64,000 bases of DNA from Bradyrhizobium xenonodulans (lineage in GTDB: Bacteria; Pseudomonadota; Alphaproteobacteria; Rhizobiales; Xanthobacteraceae): positions 6,540,501 to 6,604,500 of the forward strand of contig NZ_CP089391.1 in the NCBI RefSeq assembly GCF_027594865.1. Direction: 5' to 3'. Below are positions 29,432 through 38,183 of the stretch, piece by piece. Under the pieces are notes generated by a model, which had not been told where the DNA came from, did not search any database, and saw nothing but the letters and a program-made list of their open reading frames with translations. The position numbers and the translations under genes are program-made. How positions within the stretch are numbered: position 1 is the first letter of the stretch; every line of letters begins with the position of its first letter.

Positions 29432-29799
29432 TCGCGGGTAATCCTTCGAAGATTTTAGATGCGCCAGCCCAGCCGACGGCCGGAGCCGTTCGCACGCGAG
29501 GCAGCCAACCGGATAAAGGAAGCAGCCTCTCTAGGCAAGCAAGAACGGGGCTTTTTCGGGGCTCAAGAGGCACTTTAAGCCTTTGATATCCCCGGAAAAT
29601 CCAGAACCCTTCCAGGGGGATCGCAAGCCTTCGACCAAAGCGTGAGGCGCTGATCGGCCGCTGCATGGACGCGATGCGTCCGCACCCCGTTGATGCAGGC
29701 TCGATTTCCGTGTCTTTGGGTAGCCGCCGCCGGGCACTCAGCCGGTCCGACCTCGTCGGGCCGGGGCCTCGGCGTACTCGCGGGGCCACAACAATCACA
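29432..29799. other. Divergent promoter region between purA and an EamA exporter
   Basis: No convincing gene. The right 135 bases are open in frame with the exporter but encode a polar, arginine-rich stretch unlike transporter N-termini. Promoters for both flanking genes must lie here; I could not identify an operator. Confidence 0.5.
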
Positions 29800-30732
29800 A
29801 TGTCCGCCACCGGCCAGACCACGGGCGCCGAATCATCCGGCCACAGCTGGATCGCCAACCAGCCTTATCTGCTGCTCAGCATCACCTCGCTGTGCTGGGC
29901 CGGCAACGCCATTGTCGGGCGGCTCGCCGCCGGCCACATTCCGCCCGTCACACTGTCGTTCCTGCGCTGGAGCTTCGCCTTCCTGCTGGTGCTGCCGTTC
30001 GCCTGGAAACATCTGGCGCAGGACTGGCCCGCGATCCGCAGCAAGCTCGGCCTGATGGTCACGCTCTCGATCACCGGCATCGGCGCCTTCAACACGCTGC
30101 AATACTGGGCGCTGGAGCATACCCAGGCGCTCAACACGCTGCTGCTGCAGTCGGCCGCGCCGCTGGTCGTGGCGCTGTGGTCGCTCGCCATCCTCGGCGT
30201 CCGCCTCACCGCGGCCCAGGCGTTCGGCGTGCTGCTGTCGATGTGCGGCGTGCTGACGATCCTGCTGCACGGCGATTTCACCACGCTGTCGAACATCGCG
30301 TTCAACAAGGGCGACCTCATCTTCATCGTCGCGCTGATCATTTTCGCGCTGTACTCGGTGCTAACCCTGAAGCGGCCGCCGATGCACGGCCTGTCGTTCC
30401 TCGCCTTCACCTTCGGCGCCGGCGCCGCCTGTCTCATCCCGCTGGAGATCTGGGAATTGTCCGCGCGGCCGGTGATGAAGCTCGACGGGCCGAATTTGCT
30501 GACCCTGTTCTATGTCTCGGTCTTCCCGTCCGCCCTTGCCTATCTCTGCTTCAATCGCGGCGTGCGCCTGATCGGGGCCAATCGCGCCGCGCCGTTCTTC
30601 CACGTCGTGCCGGTGTTCGGCTCGATCATGGCGATGGCGTTCCTCGGCGAACACCCGCAGGCGTTCCACTTCATCGGCTTCGCACTGGTGCTGGCCGGCG
30701 TGTTCGCAGCGTCGCGGAAGCAGACGAGCTAG
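29800..30732 (+). CDS. EamA/DMT-family metabolite exporter
   Basis: A 310-residue inner-membrane protein with ten predicted helices and two EamA repeats. The first repeat begins QPYLLLSITSLCWAGNAIVG and has PVTLSFLRW; the second ends FNRGVRLIGANRAAPFFHVV and PVFGSIMAMAFLGEHPQAFH, the family's signature near helix 9. These carriers export amino acids or other small metabolites. A close paralog lies at 32937-33872, sharing NQPYLLLS and RGVxLIGxNRAAPFFH. Confidence 0.9.
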   Translation: MSATGQTTGAESSGHSWIANQPYLLLSITSLCWAGNAIVGRLAAGHIPPVTLSFLRWSFAFLLVLPFAWKHLAQDWPAIRSKLGLMVTLSITGIGAFNTLQYWALEHTQALNTLLLQSAAPLVVALWSLAILGVRLTAAQAFGVLLSMCGVLTILLHGDFTTLSNIAFNKGDLIFIVALIIFALYSVLTLKRPPMHGLSFLAFTFGAGAACLIPLEIWELSARPVMKLDGPNLLTLFYVSVFPSALAYLCFNRGVRLIGANRAAPFFHVVPVFGSIMAMAFLGEHPQAFHFIGFALVLAGVFAASRKQTS

Positions 30733-30784
30733 GCTCGGGGCTCATCAAGCATTCTGTCAAAGGTCTTTGCAAGTCCACCTGCGA

Positions 30785-31189
30785 TCAAGCGTCCGCTGAC
30801 GCGTTCATCCATACCATCTCCCAGACATAACCATCCGGGTCTTCGATGTGCCGGTTGTACATGAAGCTGAGATCCTGCGCCGGGTTGGGATCGGCGCGCC
30901 CGCCCGCAGCCACCGCGCGAGCCAACGTTGCATCGACGGCATCGCGGTCGTCGACCGTGAGAGCGAACATGGCCTGGCTGTGGCGCCGCGCGTCGCCGAT
31001 CTCGCGCTGGGTGAATTCACGATACTGGTCGTGGGTCAGCAGCATCACGCCGATCGCGTCGGTGAACATGAGCGAGGTCGAGTTTGCGCCGGAGAATTGG
31101 GGATTCACCACGCCGCCGAGCGCCACGTAGAACGCTGTCGATGCGGCGAGGTCGCGTACAGGCAGGTTGACCAGAATCATCTTGGACAT
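30785..31189 (-). CDS. VOC-family (glyoxalase/dioxygenase-like) protein
   Basis: A 134-residue protein with two beta-alpha-beta-beta-beta units: MILVNLPVRDLAASTAFYVA, GVMLLTHDQYREF, then AMFALTVDDRDAVDATLARA and YNRHIEDPDGYVWEMVWM. The final motif supplies a likely metal ligand pair (DPDGYVWE). It resembles lactoylglutathione-lyase-like proteins of the extradiol type often found with TetR regulators. It lies downstream of a divergently regulated small locus. Substrate unknown. Confidence 0.82.
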   Translation of the reverse strand: MSKMILVNLPVRDLAASTAFYVALGGVVNPQFSGANSTSLMFTDAIGVMLLTHDQYREFTQREIGDARRHSQAMFALTVDDRDAVDATLARAVAAGGRADPNPAQDLSFMYNRHIEDPDGYVWEMVWMNASADA

Positions 31190-31305
31190 TGCTCTTCCTT
31201 CAAAAGCGGCCGGAAGCCGCGCAACGGTCCGACATCCGGACCAGAAAACTCTCGACGCTCCAGATCAGAGCTGCCTATCGGCCTCTCGGACACCCTGAAC
31301 CGCAT

Positions 31306-31710
31306 TCAAATGTAGCGGGCAGCACCCATGCAGAGCGCAGCGATGCCCAGCAGGGCCGCCGCCGCGCGTTGGGCGGCGGCGACACGTGAACGCAGTTCCT
31401 CCGGATTGCCCGCGCCACGACGCAATGCCATGAGCGCACGGGGACCGATGGCCGCCTGCACACCGGCCGCGATCAGTGCGCAGATCGCACCGGCCGCGAG
31501 CACCTGCTCGGTCGTGCCGAAACTGCCGGAATGAGCGAGATGCCCGAGATAGCCGCCGGTCAGGATGGCGATCGTCGCCGCACCGAGTTGTGGAAAGACC
31601 AGTTGCTCACCGCCGATCCCGCCGATGCGGGCCAGCGCAAAGCTTGATCCCGCCCAGAACACGGACGACAACACATGAAGCGACAGTGCGATCACGAGGG
31701 CAGTCTGCAT
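31306..31710 (-). CDS. Four-helix membrane protein, function unknown
   Basis: A 134-residue protein with helices at TALVIALSLHVLSSVFWAGS, LGAATIAILTGGYLGHLAH, VLAAGAICALIAAGVQAAI and AAALLGIAALCMGAARY. It looks like a small copper-resistance-D or DUF2214-like integral membrane protein, but this is only topological resemblance. The ATG at 31710 has GGAG at good spacing. It is divergent from a TetR regulator across a 73-base AT-rich gap with a palindrome, so it is probably the regulator's target. Confidence 0.7.
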   Translation of the reverse strand: MQTALVIALSLHVLSSVFWAGSSFALARIGGIGGEQLVFPQLGAATIAILTGGYLGHLAHSGSFGTTEQVLAAGAICALIAAGVQAAIGPRALMALRRGAGNPEELRSRVAAAQRAAAALLGIAALCMGAARYI

Positions 31711-31740
31711 GGCAAGCTCCAAACCTGCTTCTGAATTTAA

Positions 31741-31755
31741 TATACAATATGTATA
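31741..31755. promoter_or_regulatory. Candidate TetR operator palindrome
   Basis: TATACAATATGTATA is a perfect inverted repeat (TATAC/GTATA) in an unusually AT-rich stretch, followed by an overlapping GTATAGTCAATAC. It lies between the divergent membrane-protein and TetR genes, the classic site for autoregulation. Confidence 0.65.
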
Positions 31756-31783
31756 GTCAATACGTCAACAGAATGGCAAGGCC

Positions 31784-32407
31784 ATGCCGAAGCGCAATTA
31801 TGTGAGCTCCGCGCGGGCTTCCGCGGCGGCGGCGACGCGCGAGCGCATCATCGCGGCCGGGGCGCGGCTGTTGCGCAAGGATGCGAGCATTGCGAACTTC
31901 TCCCTCGACGTCGTCGCGAAGGCGGCCGGCGTCACGCGGTTGACCGTCTACAACCAGTTCGGATCGCGGCGCGGATTGCTGGAGGCTGTGTTCGACGACA
32001 TCGCCCGCCAGGGCGGGCTGTTCGAGCTTGCCGAGGTGATGACGATAGCGGATCCGCGCGCCGCGCTCGACCGCGTCGTTGAAATCTTCTGCGCGTTCTG
32101 GGGGCACGATCCCGCCATCGGCGGGCTCAACCAGGCCATCGCGACCGATCCCGAATTCGGCGAGGCACTGATCGAGCGTAACGAGCGACGGCGCGAATTG
32201 CTGACCGCGCTGTTGTCACGGATCGTCGGCAAGCCTGCGGCGAAGCGCGCCGTGCGGGACACGGTCGATTTGATCTTCGTGCTGACGAGCTATCCGTCTT
32301 TTGCGGCGCTGAGCCCGCAACGGTCGACGGAGGAGGTCTGTGCCCTGTTGCAGACGGCTTGCCACGCCGCGGTGGATGTGATGGCTCAGAATGAGCGAAA
32401 GAAATGA
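31784..32407 (+). CDS. TetR/AcrR-family transcriptional regulator
   Basis: A 207-residue repressor. The N-terminal HTH is clear: RERIIAAGARLLRKDASIAN, then FSLDVVAKAAGVTRLTVYNQF with GSRRGLLEAVFDDIA. The C-terminal half is the helical ligand and dimer domain. It is divergent from a small membrane protein, with a palindromic candidate operator between them. The ligand is unknown. Confidence 0.92.
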   Translation: MPKRNYVSSARASAAAATRERIIAAGARLLRKDASIANFSLDVVAKAAGVTRLTVYNQFGSRRGLLEAVFDDIARQGGLFELAEVMTIADPRAALDRVVEIFCAFWGHDPAIGGLNQAIATDPEFGEALIERNERRRELLTALLSRIVGKPAAKRAVRDTVDLIFVLTSYPSFAALSPQRSTEEVCALLQTACHAAVDVMAQNERKK

Positions 32408-32443
32408 GTGTCGCAGCACCGCGGCCTAACTGAATGCCAGACG

Positions 32444-32833
32444 TCAAGCGATCTTGAGCTTGCTGTACGCCTCGTTCGTCGCAATGATGACATGCTCGGC
32501 GCAGGCGTTGACGCGATGCGGGTCGGCCTCACGCTCGTAGGCTTCCGACGTCATCATGTCGAGGAAGGCCGCGACCGACGGATAAAACACCAGCGCGACG
32601 AAATCCCATTCGTTGCCGGCGTGCGGGCCGAGCGCGACCGCCTTGGCCTCCCCGGTCCAGAGCAGCGTGCCGCCGCGGGCCCGGATCATGGGCACCGTGA
32701 TCGCACTGTAACGCAGATAGGCGTCCCAGCCCGAACCGTTGCCGTCGCGCGAGTGCGCATGAAAACGCATCAGATTCAGCATCACCACCGGTGCGTTCCG
32801 GTCGAGCCCTTCCAGGCCCGCGATGTTCAACAT
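32444..32833 (-). CDS. DUF1330-like dimeric alpha-beta barrel protein
   Basis: A 129-residue soluble protein of the ferredoxin-like dimeric barrel type. APVVMLNLMRFHAHSRDGNG, YLRYSAITVPMIRARGGTLL, and FVALVFYPSVAAFLDMMTSE, then AYEREADPHRVNA follow the DUF1330/NIPSNAP pattern. I prefer the ATG at 32833 over a TTG four codons earlier. It converges with the TetR gene. Function unknown. Confidence 0.72.
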   Translation of the reverse strand: MLNIAGLEGLDRNAPVVMLNLMRFHAHSRDGNGSGWDAYLRYSAITVPMIRARGGTLLWTGEAKAVALGPHAGNEWDFVALVFYPSVAAFLDMMTSEAYEREADPHRVNACAEHVIIATNEAYSKLKIA

Positions 32834-32936
32834 ATTAACCGCCAATGGCGCCTCCCGGGGTCATGCCTGCATTGTAGCATTGCGGCCGCGTGACTTGTGT
32901 CACCACGGCAATCCGGCGCAATCTCATCCGACGTCA

Positions 32937-33872
32937 ATGACGATTGCTTCGCCCGCGCCGAAGGCCTCGAATCCGGCCAGCTGGCTCAACAACCAGCCTT
33001 ATCTGCTGCTCAGCCTGAGCTCGCTGTTCTGGGCGGCCAATATCGTGCTCGCGCGCCATGTCGGCGCGCATGTGCCGCCGCTGACAGTGACCACGATCCG
33101 CTGGTACGGCGTGTTCCTGATCCTGCTGCCGTTCGCCTGGCCGCATCTGAAGCGTGACTGGCCGAATTTGCGCAAGAGCCTGCCCTTGATGCTGTTCCTG
33201 TCACTGGTGGGCTTTGCCTTCAACAACGCGATCTCCTACTGGGCGATGCAATACACCGAGGCGCTGAATGCGCTGCTGATCCAGTCGGCCGGACCGCTGT
33301 TCGTGGCGCTGTGGTCGCTGGTGCTGTTCGGCGTGCGGCTGACGGGTGCGCAGCTCGGCGGCATCGCGATCTCGCTTCTCGGCGTGCTGATCATCATCCT
33401 GCGCGGCGATCTGGCCGCGCTCGCCAGCATCAGCTTCAACCGGGGTGACATCATGTTCGCCGCCTCGCTGGTGGCGTTCGGGCTCTACTCCGCCTTCATC
33501 CCGCGGCGGCCGAAAATCCACCAACTCTCCTTCCTGTCCTTCACCACCTGCTGCGGCGCGACCATGCTGCTGCCGACCGCGATCTGGGAGGCGGCAAGCG
33601 GCCGCGTGCTGCAATTCGACACGGTGACGCTGGCAACGCTGGGTTACATCCTGATCTTTCCCTCGACGCTGGCCTATCTCTTCTTCAATCGCGGCGTAGC
33701 GCTGATCGGGCCGAACCGCGCGGCGCCCTTCTTCCATCTGGTGCCGGTGTTCGGCTCGGCGATGGCGATCGTCCTGCTCGGCGAAAAGCTGCAGCCGTTC
33801 CATCTGATCGGCTACGCGCTGGTGCTCGCCGGCGTCGTGATCGCCTCGCGCCAGGGCTCTGCGGTGAAGTAA
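32937..33872 (+). CDS. EamA/DMT-family metabolite exporter, paralog
   Basis: A 311-residue ten-helix carrier, closely related to the product of 29800-30732. QPYLLLSLSSLFWAANIVLA opens repeat one and PLTVTTIRWYGVFLILLPFA follows. The end has FNRGVALIGPNRAAPFFHLV and PVFGSAMAIVLLGEKLQPFH. The ATG at 32937 lies in GTCAATGACG with no clear ribosome site; an earlier start would give a polar extension. The transported metabolite is unknown. Confidence 0.9.
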   Translation: MTIASPAPKASNPASWLNNQPYLLLSLSSLFWAANIVLARHVGAHVPPLTVTTIRWYGVFLILLPFAWPHLKRDWPNLRKSLPLMLFLSLVGFAFNNAISYWAMQYTEALNALLIQSAGPLFVALWSLVLFGVRLTGAQLGGIAISLLGVLIIILRGDLAALASISFNRGDIMFAASLVAFGLYSAFIPRRPKIHQLSFLSFTTCCGATMLLPTAIWEAASGRVLQFDTVTLATLGYILIFPSTLAYLFFNRGVALIGPNRAAPFFHLVPVFGSAMAIVLLGEKLQPFHLIGYALVLAGVVIASRQGSAVK

Positions 33873-33962
33873 TTCCGCAGAACGGGCGTCAAACTGCCGT
33901 CTTCCGATTTGGGCGAAGAGAAGCTAGGTTCCCCGCCAACGAAAAAGAGGGAACGTCCAGAC

Positions 33963-34955
33963 ATGCTGTCATCACTGATCCGAGCCCTGCGCACGGCCGG
34001 CGCGGCCGCGCTGTGTTTTGTCGCGCTGTGTCTTGCCACCGCGTCCACCGCGCAGGCCGACAATTATCCGAGCCGCAACATCACGCTGGTGCTGCCGTTC
34101 GCGGCCGGCAGCGGCACCGACACCACGACGCGGCTGATCTCGCAGCATCTCGCGCAGGCGCTCGGCGTCGGCATCGTGATCGAGAACAAGGCCGGCGCCA
34201 ACGGCATGATCGCCGCGACCTATGTCGCGCGCGCCGCCCCCGACGGCTACACGCTGCTGGTGACGACCAACACCACACATTCGGCCAATCCCTATCTGCT
34301 CAAGAGCCTGACCTACGATCCCGTGAAGGACTTCACCCCGATCGCGCGGACCGGCGACCTGCCCTTCATGCTGGTCATTCATCCGGAGGTGCCGGCCAAG
34401 ACCGTCGGCGAGCTCGTCGCCTATGGCAAGGCCAATCCGGGCAAGCTGAGCTACGCCTCGGGCTCGTCCTCGGCGATCGTGTCGGGCGCGACCTTCGCGC
34501 ACAATGCCGGGCTCGACCTCCTGCACGTGCCCTACAAGAGCTCGCCGCCGGCGCTCAACGACGTCATGGGCGGCCGCGTCTCGATGATGTTCGTGGACAT
34601 CCTGACCGGCCTGCCCCACGTCAACGGCAACGCGCTCAAGGCGCTCGCCGTCACCACCAAGGACCGTTCGCCGCTGGTGCCGAACCTGCCCTCGATGCAG
34701 GAGGCGGGCGTGCCGGATTTCGACATCTCCTCGTGGCAAGGCTATTTCGGCCCGGCCGGCATGCCCAAGGAGATCGTGACGCGGCTCAACGCCGAGATCC
34801 GGAAGATCGTCGAGAAGCCCGAGATCAAGGCTCAGCTCGCCACCCTCGGCATGGACGCCTTCTCCGGGACCCCGGAAGAGCTCGGCAAATTCGTGAACGA
34901 GCAGCTCGTGCTGTGGGAGAAGCTGATCACCAACGCGAAGATCGAGAAGCAGTAG
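33963..34955 (+). CDS. Bug-family tripartite tricarboxylate transporter binding protein
   Basis: A 330-residue periplasmic solute receptor of the TctC/Bug family. The signal peptide (AGAALCFVALCLATASTAQA region) is followed by NYPSRNITLVLPFAAGSGTD, VIENKAGANGMIAATYVARA, PDGYTLLVTTNTTH and DFTPIARTGDLPFMLVIHPE, all standard signatures. No TctA or TctB membrane genes lie nearby, typical for orphan Bug receptors in rhizobia and Burkholderia. Ligands are usually carboxylates; not predictable here. Confidence 0.93.
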   Translation: MLSSLIRALRTAGAAALCFVALCLATASTAQADNYPSRNITLVLPFAAGSGTDTTTRLISQHLAQALGVGIVIENKAGANGMIAATYVARAAPDGYTLLVTTNTTHSANPYLLKSLTYDPVKDFTPIARTGDLPFMLVIHPEVPAKTVGELVAYGKANPGKLSYASGSSSAIVSGATFAHNAGLDLLHVPYKSSPPALNDVMGGRVSMMFVDILTGLPHVNGNALKALAVTTKDRSPLVPNLPSMQEAGVPDFDISSWQGYFGPAGMPKEIVTRLNAEIRKIVEKPEIKAQLATLGMDAFSGTPEELGKFVNEQLVLWEKLITNAKIEKQ

Positions 34956-34963
34956 GACGGTCT

Positions 34964-35059
34964 CGTAGGGTGGGCAAAGCGTAGCGTGCCCACGGAGACT
35001 TCATCGCGAACCAAAAACGAAAGGTGGGCACGACGCTTCGCGTCTTTGCCCACCCTACG
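34964..35059. repeat. Dispersed palindromic repeat (GTAGGGTGGGCAAAGCG family)
   Basis: CGTAGGGTGGGCAAAG at the left pairs exactly with CTTTGCCCACCCTACG at the right; inside, GCGTGCCCAC pairs with GTGGGCACGAC. It is the second copy of the family seen at 20205-20297, again between convergent genes. Confidence 0.85.
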
Positions 35060-35100
35060 AATTCAGTGCAGGATTTTGCACCCACGCAACTCAGAAGAAC

Positions 35101-36786
35101 TTACGCAGCGCGCACCTTGGCGAGGAAGCTGTCGACGGCGCTGCGCAGCGCGCCGGACTGGCTGTCCAGCTCGCGGGCGTTGGTGAGCACGTCGGTTGCC
35201 GCGCTGCCGGTCGCTTCGGCGGCCGAGGTGACGCTGCCGATATTGGCGTTGATCTCGCTCGAGCCGGCCGCGACCGACTGGATGTTGCGGGCGATTTCGC
35301 GGGTCGCCTCGCCCTGCTGCTCGATCGATGCGGAAATGCCTGCCGTGATCTCGCTCATCTCGGCAATCGTCTGGGTAATGCCGCCGATCGCGGCGACAGC
35401 ATCGCTGGTCGAGGTCTGCATCGCCGCGACCTGGGCCGAGATTTCCTCGGTCGCCTTGGCGGTCTGGTTGGCCAGCGCCTTGACCTCGGAGGCGACCACG
35501 GCGAAGCCGCGGCCTGATTCGCCGGCGCGTGCCGCCTCGATGGTGGCGTTGAGGGCGAGCAGATTGGTCTGCGCCGCGATCGAATGGATCAGCTTGACCA
35601 CCTCGCCGATCTTCTCGGCGCCGGTGGAGAGCTCCTGCACCGTTGCGTTGGTGCGCTCGGCATCGCTGACCGCGCGGCTCGCCACTTCGGTCGAGCGTGT
35701 CACCTGGCGGGAGATCTCCGCGACCGAGCTCGACAGCTCTTCAGCGGCGGCGGCAACGGTGCCGACATTGCCGGAGGCTTGCTGCGAGGCCGCACCGACG
35801 GTCGCCGCACGCGACGAGGCGTCGCTGGCGGTCGCGGTCATCGACTGTGCCGTGGTCTGCATGCCGGCCGCAGCCGAGGAGACCGAGCGGACGATGCCGT
35901 TGACGCTGCGTTCGAAGTCGCTGGCGATGCCCTCCATCGCGCTGCGACGTTCGGCCGCGGCGCGCTCCTTGGCATCCGCCTCGGTCTTCTCGAGGTCACG
36001 GATACGAACTGCGTTGTCCTTGAAGATCTGGACGGTCGCAGCCATCGCGCCGACCTCGTCGCCGCGGCCGACGCCGGGGATGTCGCCCTCGAGCTTGCCG
36101 TCGGCGAGCTCCTTCATGCGCGTGCCGAGCAGGGCCAGTGGACGGCTGATGCCGCGGCCGATCAGCCAGGCAACACCGCCGGCGACGAGGAGGATGCCGA
36201 GCATGGCGAGGCCGAGCAGCCAGAACACCGGGCCCATCTTGGCGTCGATGTCGTCGAGATAGGCGCCGGTGCCGAGATACATGTCAAAGCCGGGGATTGC
36301 GACTGCATAGCCAATCTTGCGGATCGGCGTTTCTTGGCCGGGCTTCACATATTCATAATAGAGCAGGATCGAGCCGCTGGCCTTGACGCCGTTCATCAGC
36401 TCGAGGGACAGCTTGCGGCCGTTGGTCACGACGTCCATGCGGTTGGTGCCGATCTGCTTCGGATCGGGGGCGAGCTGGGTGATGCCGTCATAGGACGTGC
36501 CGAACAGATAGCCCGAACCGTTGTCATAGGTCATCGCGTTGCCGTAGCGGCGAAGATCGGCCATCGCCGCATCCTTCGTCAGCTCGCCGGCATCGACGCG
36601 TTTCTTCAGCGCAGCTGCGTAGTTGCGACCGAGATCGACGATCGCCTTGGCCTGGTCGATGCGCGCATTCACCATCTCGCGCTTCATCAGATAGCCGGCG
36701 AGAACACCGGAAATGCACAGGCCGAGCAGGGTGACGCCGACAAGGATGCCCAGCTTGGGGGCGATCTTCAGATTGCTCAACTTCAC
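35101..36786 (-). CDS. Methyl-accepting chemotaxis protein with Cache domain
   Basis: A 561-residue chemoreceptor. Membrane helix one ([20 protein letters not shown]) is followed by a single-Cache periplasmic sensor ([36 protein letters not shown]), helix two ([20 protein letters not shown]), a HAMP linker with [19 protein letters not shown], and the MCP signalling hairpin whose tip reads [32 protein letters not shown] start at a GTG (36786) because GAGGAG lies six bases upstream; earlier starts lack this. The ligand of the Cache domain is not predictable. It stands alone, without other che genes. Confidence 0.95.
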   Translation of the reverse strand: MKLSNLKIAPKLGILVGVTLLGLCISGVLAGYLMKREMVNARIDQAKAIVDLGRNYAAALKKRVDAGELTKDAAMADLRRYGNAMTYDNGSGYLFGTSYDGITQLAPDPKQIGTNRMDVVTNGRKLSLELMNGVKASGSILLYYEYVKPGQETPIRKIGYAVAIPGFDMYLGTGAYLDDIDAKMGPVFWLLGLAMLGILLVAGGVAWLIGRGISRPLALLGTRMKELADGKLEGDIPGVGRGDEVGAMAATVQIFKDNAVRIRDLEKTEADAKERAAAERRSAMEGIASDFERSVNGIVRSVSSAAAGMQTTAQSMTATASDASSRAATVGAASQQASGNVGTVAAAAEELSSSVAEISRQVTRSTEVASRAVSDAERTNATVQELSTGAEKIGEVVKLIHSIAAQTNLLALNATIEAARAGESGRGFAVVASEVKALANQTAKATEEISAQVAAMQTSTSDAVAAIGGITQTIAEMSEITAGISASIEQQGEATREIARNIQSVAAGSSEINANIGSVTSAAEATGSAATDVLTNARELDSQSGALRSAVDSFLAKVRAA

Positions 36787-37040
36787 GATGGGCTCCTCGA
36801 ACGCGCAGATCCGGCGCTGGTTATTTCTGATTTGAATCAACTTTTAGTGTGGGACCCCTTAGCAAGTTACTTACGTGCCTCCGTAGAAGCCCGGACGACG
36901 CCGCCAAAACCGGCAATAAACATCACACCGGACAACCTGGAATTGTACGCGTGCGCATCGATTTCGCGTAAAAGACGCAAAGGCCCGCCAAGAAGGCCGG
37001 GCCCGCAACAAGAACCGACAAACCAAATCGGGAGCAGGAA

Positions 37041-38084
37041 ATGCCGAAATACAGGGTGGTGACGCCGAAGGGCGCGAGCTTCACGGTCGCGGGCAGCGAT
37101 TATTCCTACGAGCGCGAGGCGCTCGATCCGATCGACGCCGAAATCGTCGAGGCCCCCGCCAACGAGGCCGAGTTCATCGCCGCCGCGAAGAACGCCGACG
37201 CCATCTATGCCAAGGGCATCCCGATCACCAAGTCGATCATCGACGCGCTCGAGAGCTGCAAGGTCATCACGCTCGGCTCGGTCGGCGTCGACAGCGTAGA
37301 CGTGAAGGCCGCAACTGCCCGCGGAATTCCGGTGACCAACATTCCCGACACCTTCATCGAGGAGGTCGCCGACCACGCCATGATGCTGCTGCTGGCCGGC
37401 TTCCGCCGCCTGGTCGAGCAGGACCGGATGGTGCGCGACGGGCGCTGGGCCGAGGGCCGGCCGGCGCTCTTGAAGATCCCGCGGCTGATGGGCCAGACGC
37501 TCGGCTTCATCTCGTTCGGCCGCGTCGCGCGTGCGGTCGCGAAACGCGCGGCTCCGTTCGGCCTGCGCATGATGGCCTACGATCCCTTCATCCAGGAAAC
37601 GCTGATGTACGACCACGGCGTGATCCCGGCGACGCTGAACGAGGTGCTGTCGCAATCCGACTTCGTCTCGATGCACGCCCCGGCAAGGCCCGAGGTGCAT
37701 CACATGCTGACCGAGAAGCACTTTCGGCAAATGAAGAAAGGCTCGGTCTTCATCAATACCGGCCGCGGCGCCACGGTCGACGAGGAAAGCCTGATCAAGG
37801 CGCTGCAAGAAGGCTGGATCGCCCACGCCGCCCTCGACGTGCTGGAGACGGAACCGCCCTCACACAACAATCCCATCCTCAGCATGGAGAATGTGACCCT
37901 GACCGCCCATGTCGCCTCGGCCTCGGCACGGTTCGACGAGGCGCGCAAGCGCCGGGTGGGCTACGAATTGTCACTGGTGCTTCAGGGCATGTGGCCGGTA
38001 AGCTGCGTCAACCCGTCGGTGCTGCAAGGCACCGCGCTCCGCCGCTGGCAGCCCGTCAGCATGGACCGCGGCCCCAACAGCTAA
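37041..38084 (+). CDS. D-isomer-specific 2-hydroxyacid dehydrogenase (C-terminal-binding-protein type)
   Basis: A 347-residue NAD-dependent dehydrogenase. The catalytic domain residues are visible: Arg in NTGRGATVDEESLI, Glu in LDVLETEPP, and His in TAHVASASAR. The nucleotide-binding fingerprint, normally GxGxxG, reads GFISFGRVARAVA, so two of the three glycines are Ser and Ala. Length and the remaining motifs are otherwise typical of phosphoglycerate or hydroxyacid dehydrogenases. It lies upstream of a sugar-type ABC importer in the same direction and could act on the imported compound; this link is an inference. Confidence 0.88.
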   Translation: MPKYRVVTPKGASFTVAGSDYSYEREALDPIDAEIVEAPANEAEFIAAAKNADAIYAKGIPITKSIIDALESCKVITLGSVGVDSVDVKAATARGIPVTNIPDTFIEEVADHAMMLLLAGFRRLVEQDRMVRDGRWAEGRPALLKIPRLMGQTLGFISFGRVARAVAKRAAPFGLRMMAYDPFIQETLMYDHGVIPATLNEVLSQSDFVSMHAPARPEVHHMLTEKHFRQMKKGSVFINTGRGATVDEESLIKALQEGWIAHAALDVLETEPPSHNNPILSMENVTLTAHVASASARFDEARKRRVGYELSLVLQGMWPVSCVNPSVLQGTALRRWQPVSMDRGPNS

Positions 38085-38183
38085 GGCGGACGGCCACAAG
38101 CCGCGCCGGAAACCGGCAAAAGACCGAAACGACCCTTCACCGGCGATCAACGCCGGGAAGGGAGACATCATAGGGAGGTACTG

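Noticed and set aside
29531..29737. A 68-codon leftward frame upstream of purA
   Set aside because: No ribosome site and low-complexity Pro/Ser/Gly composition; more likely promoter DNA.
36980..37005. GGCCCG...CGGGCC hairpin before the dehydrogenase gene
   Set aside because: Could be a weak terminator or leader structure, but there is no T-run and no gene end next to it, so I do not call it.
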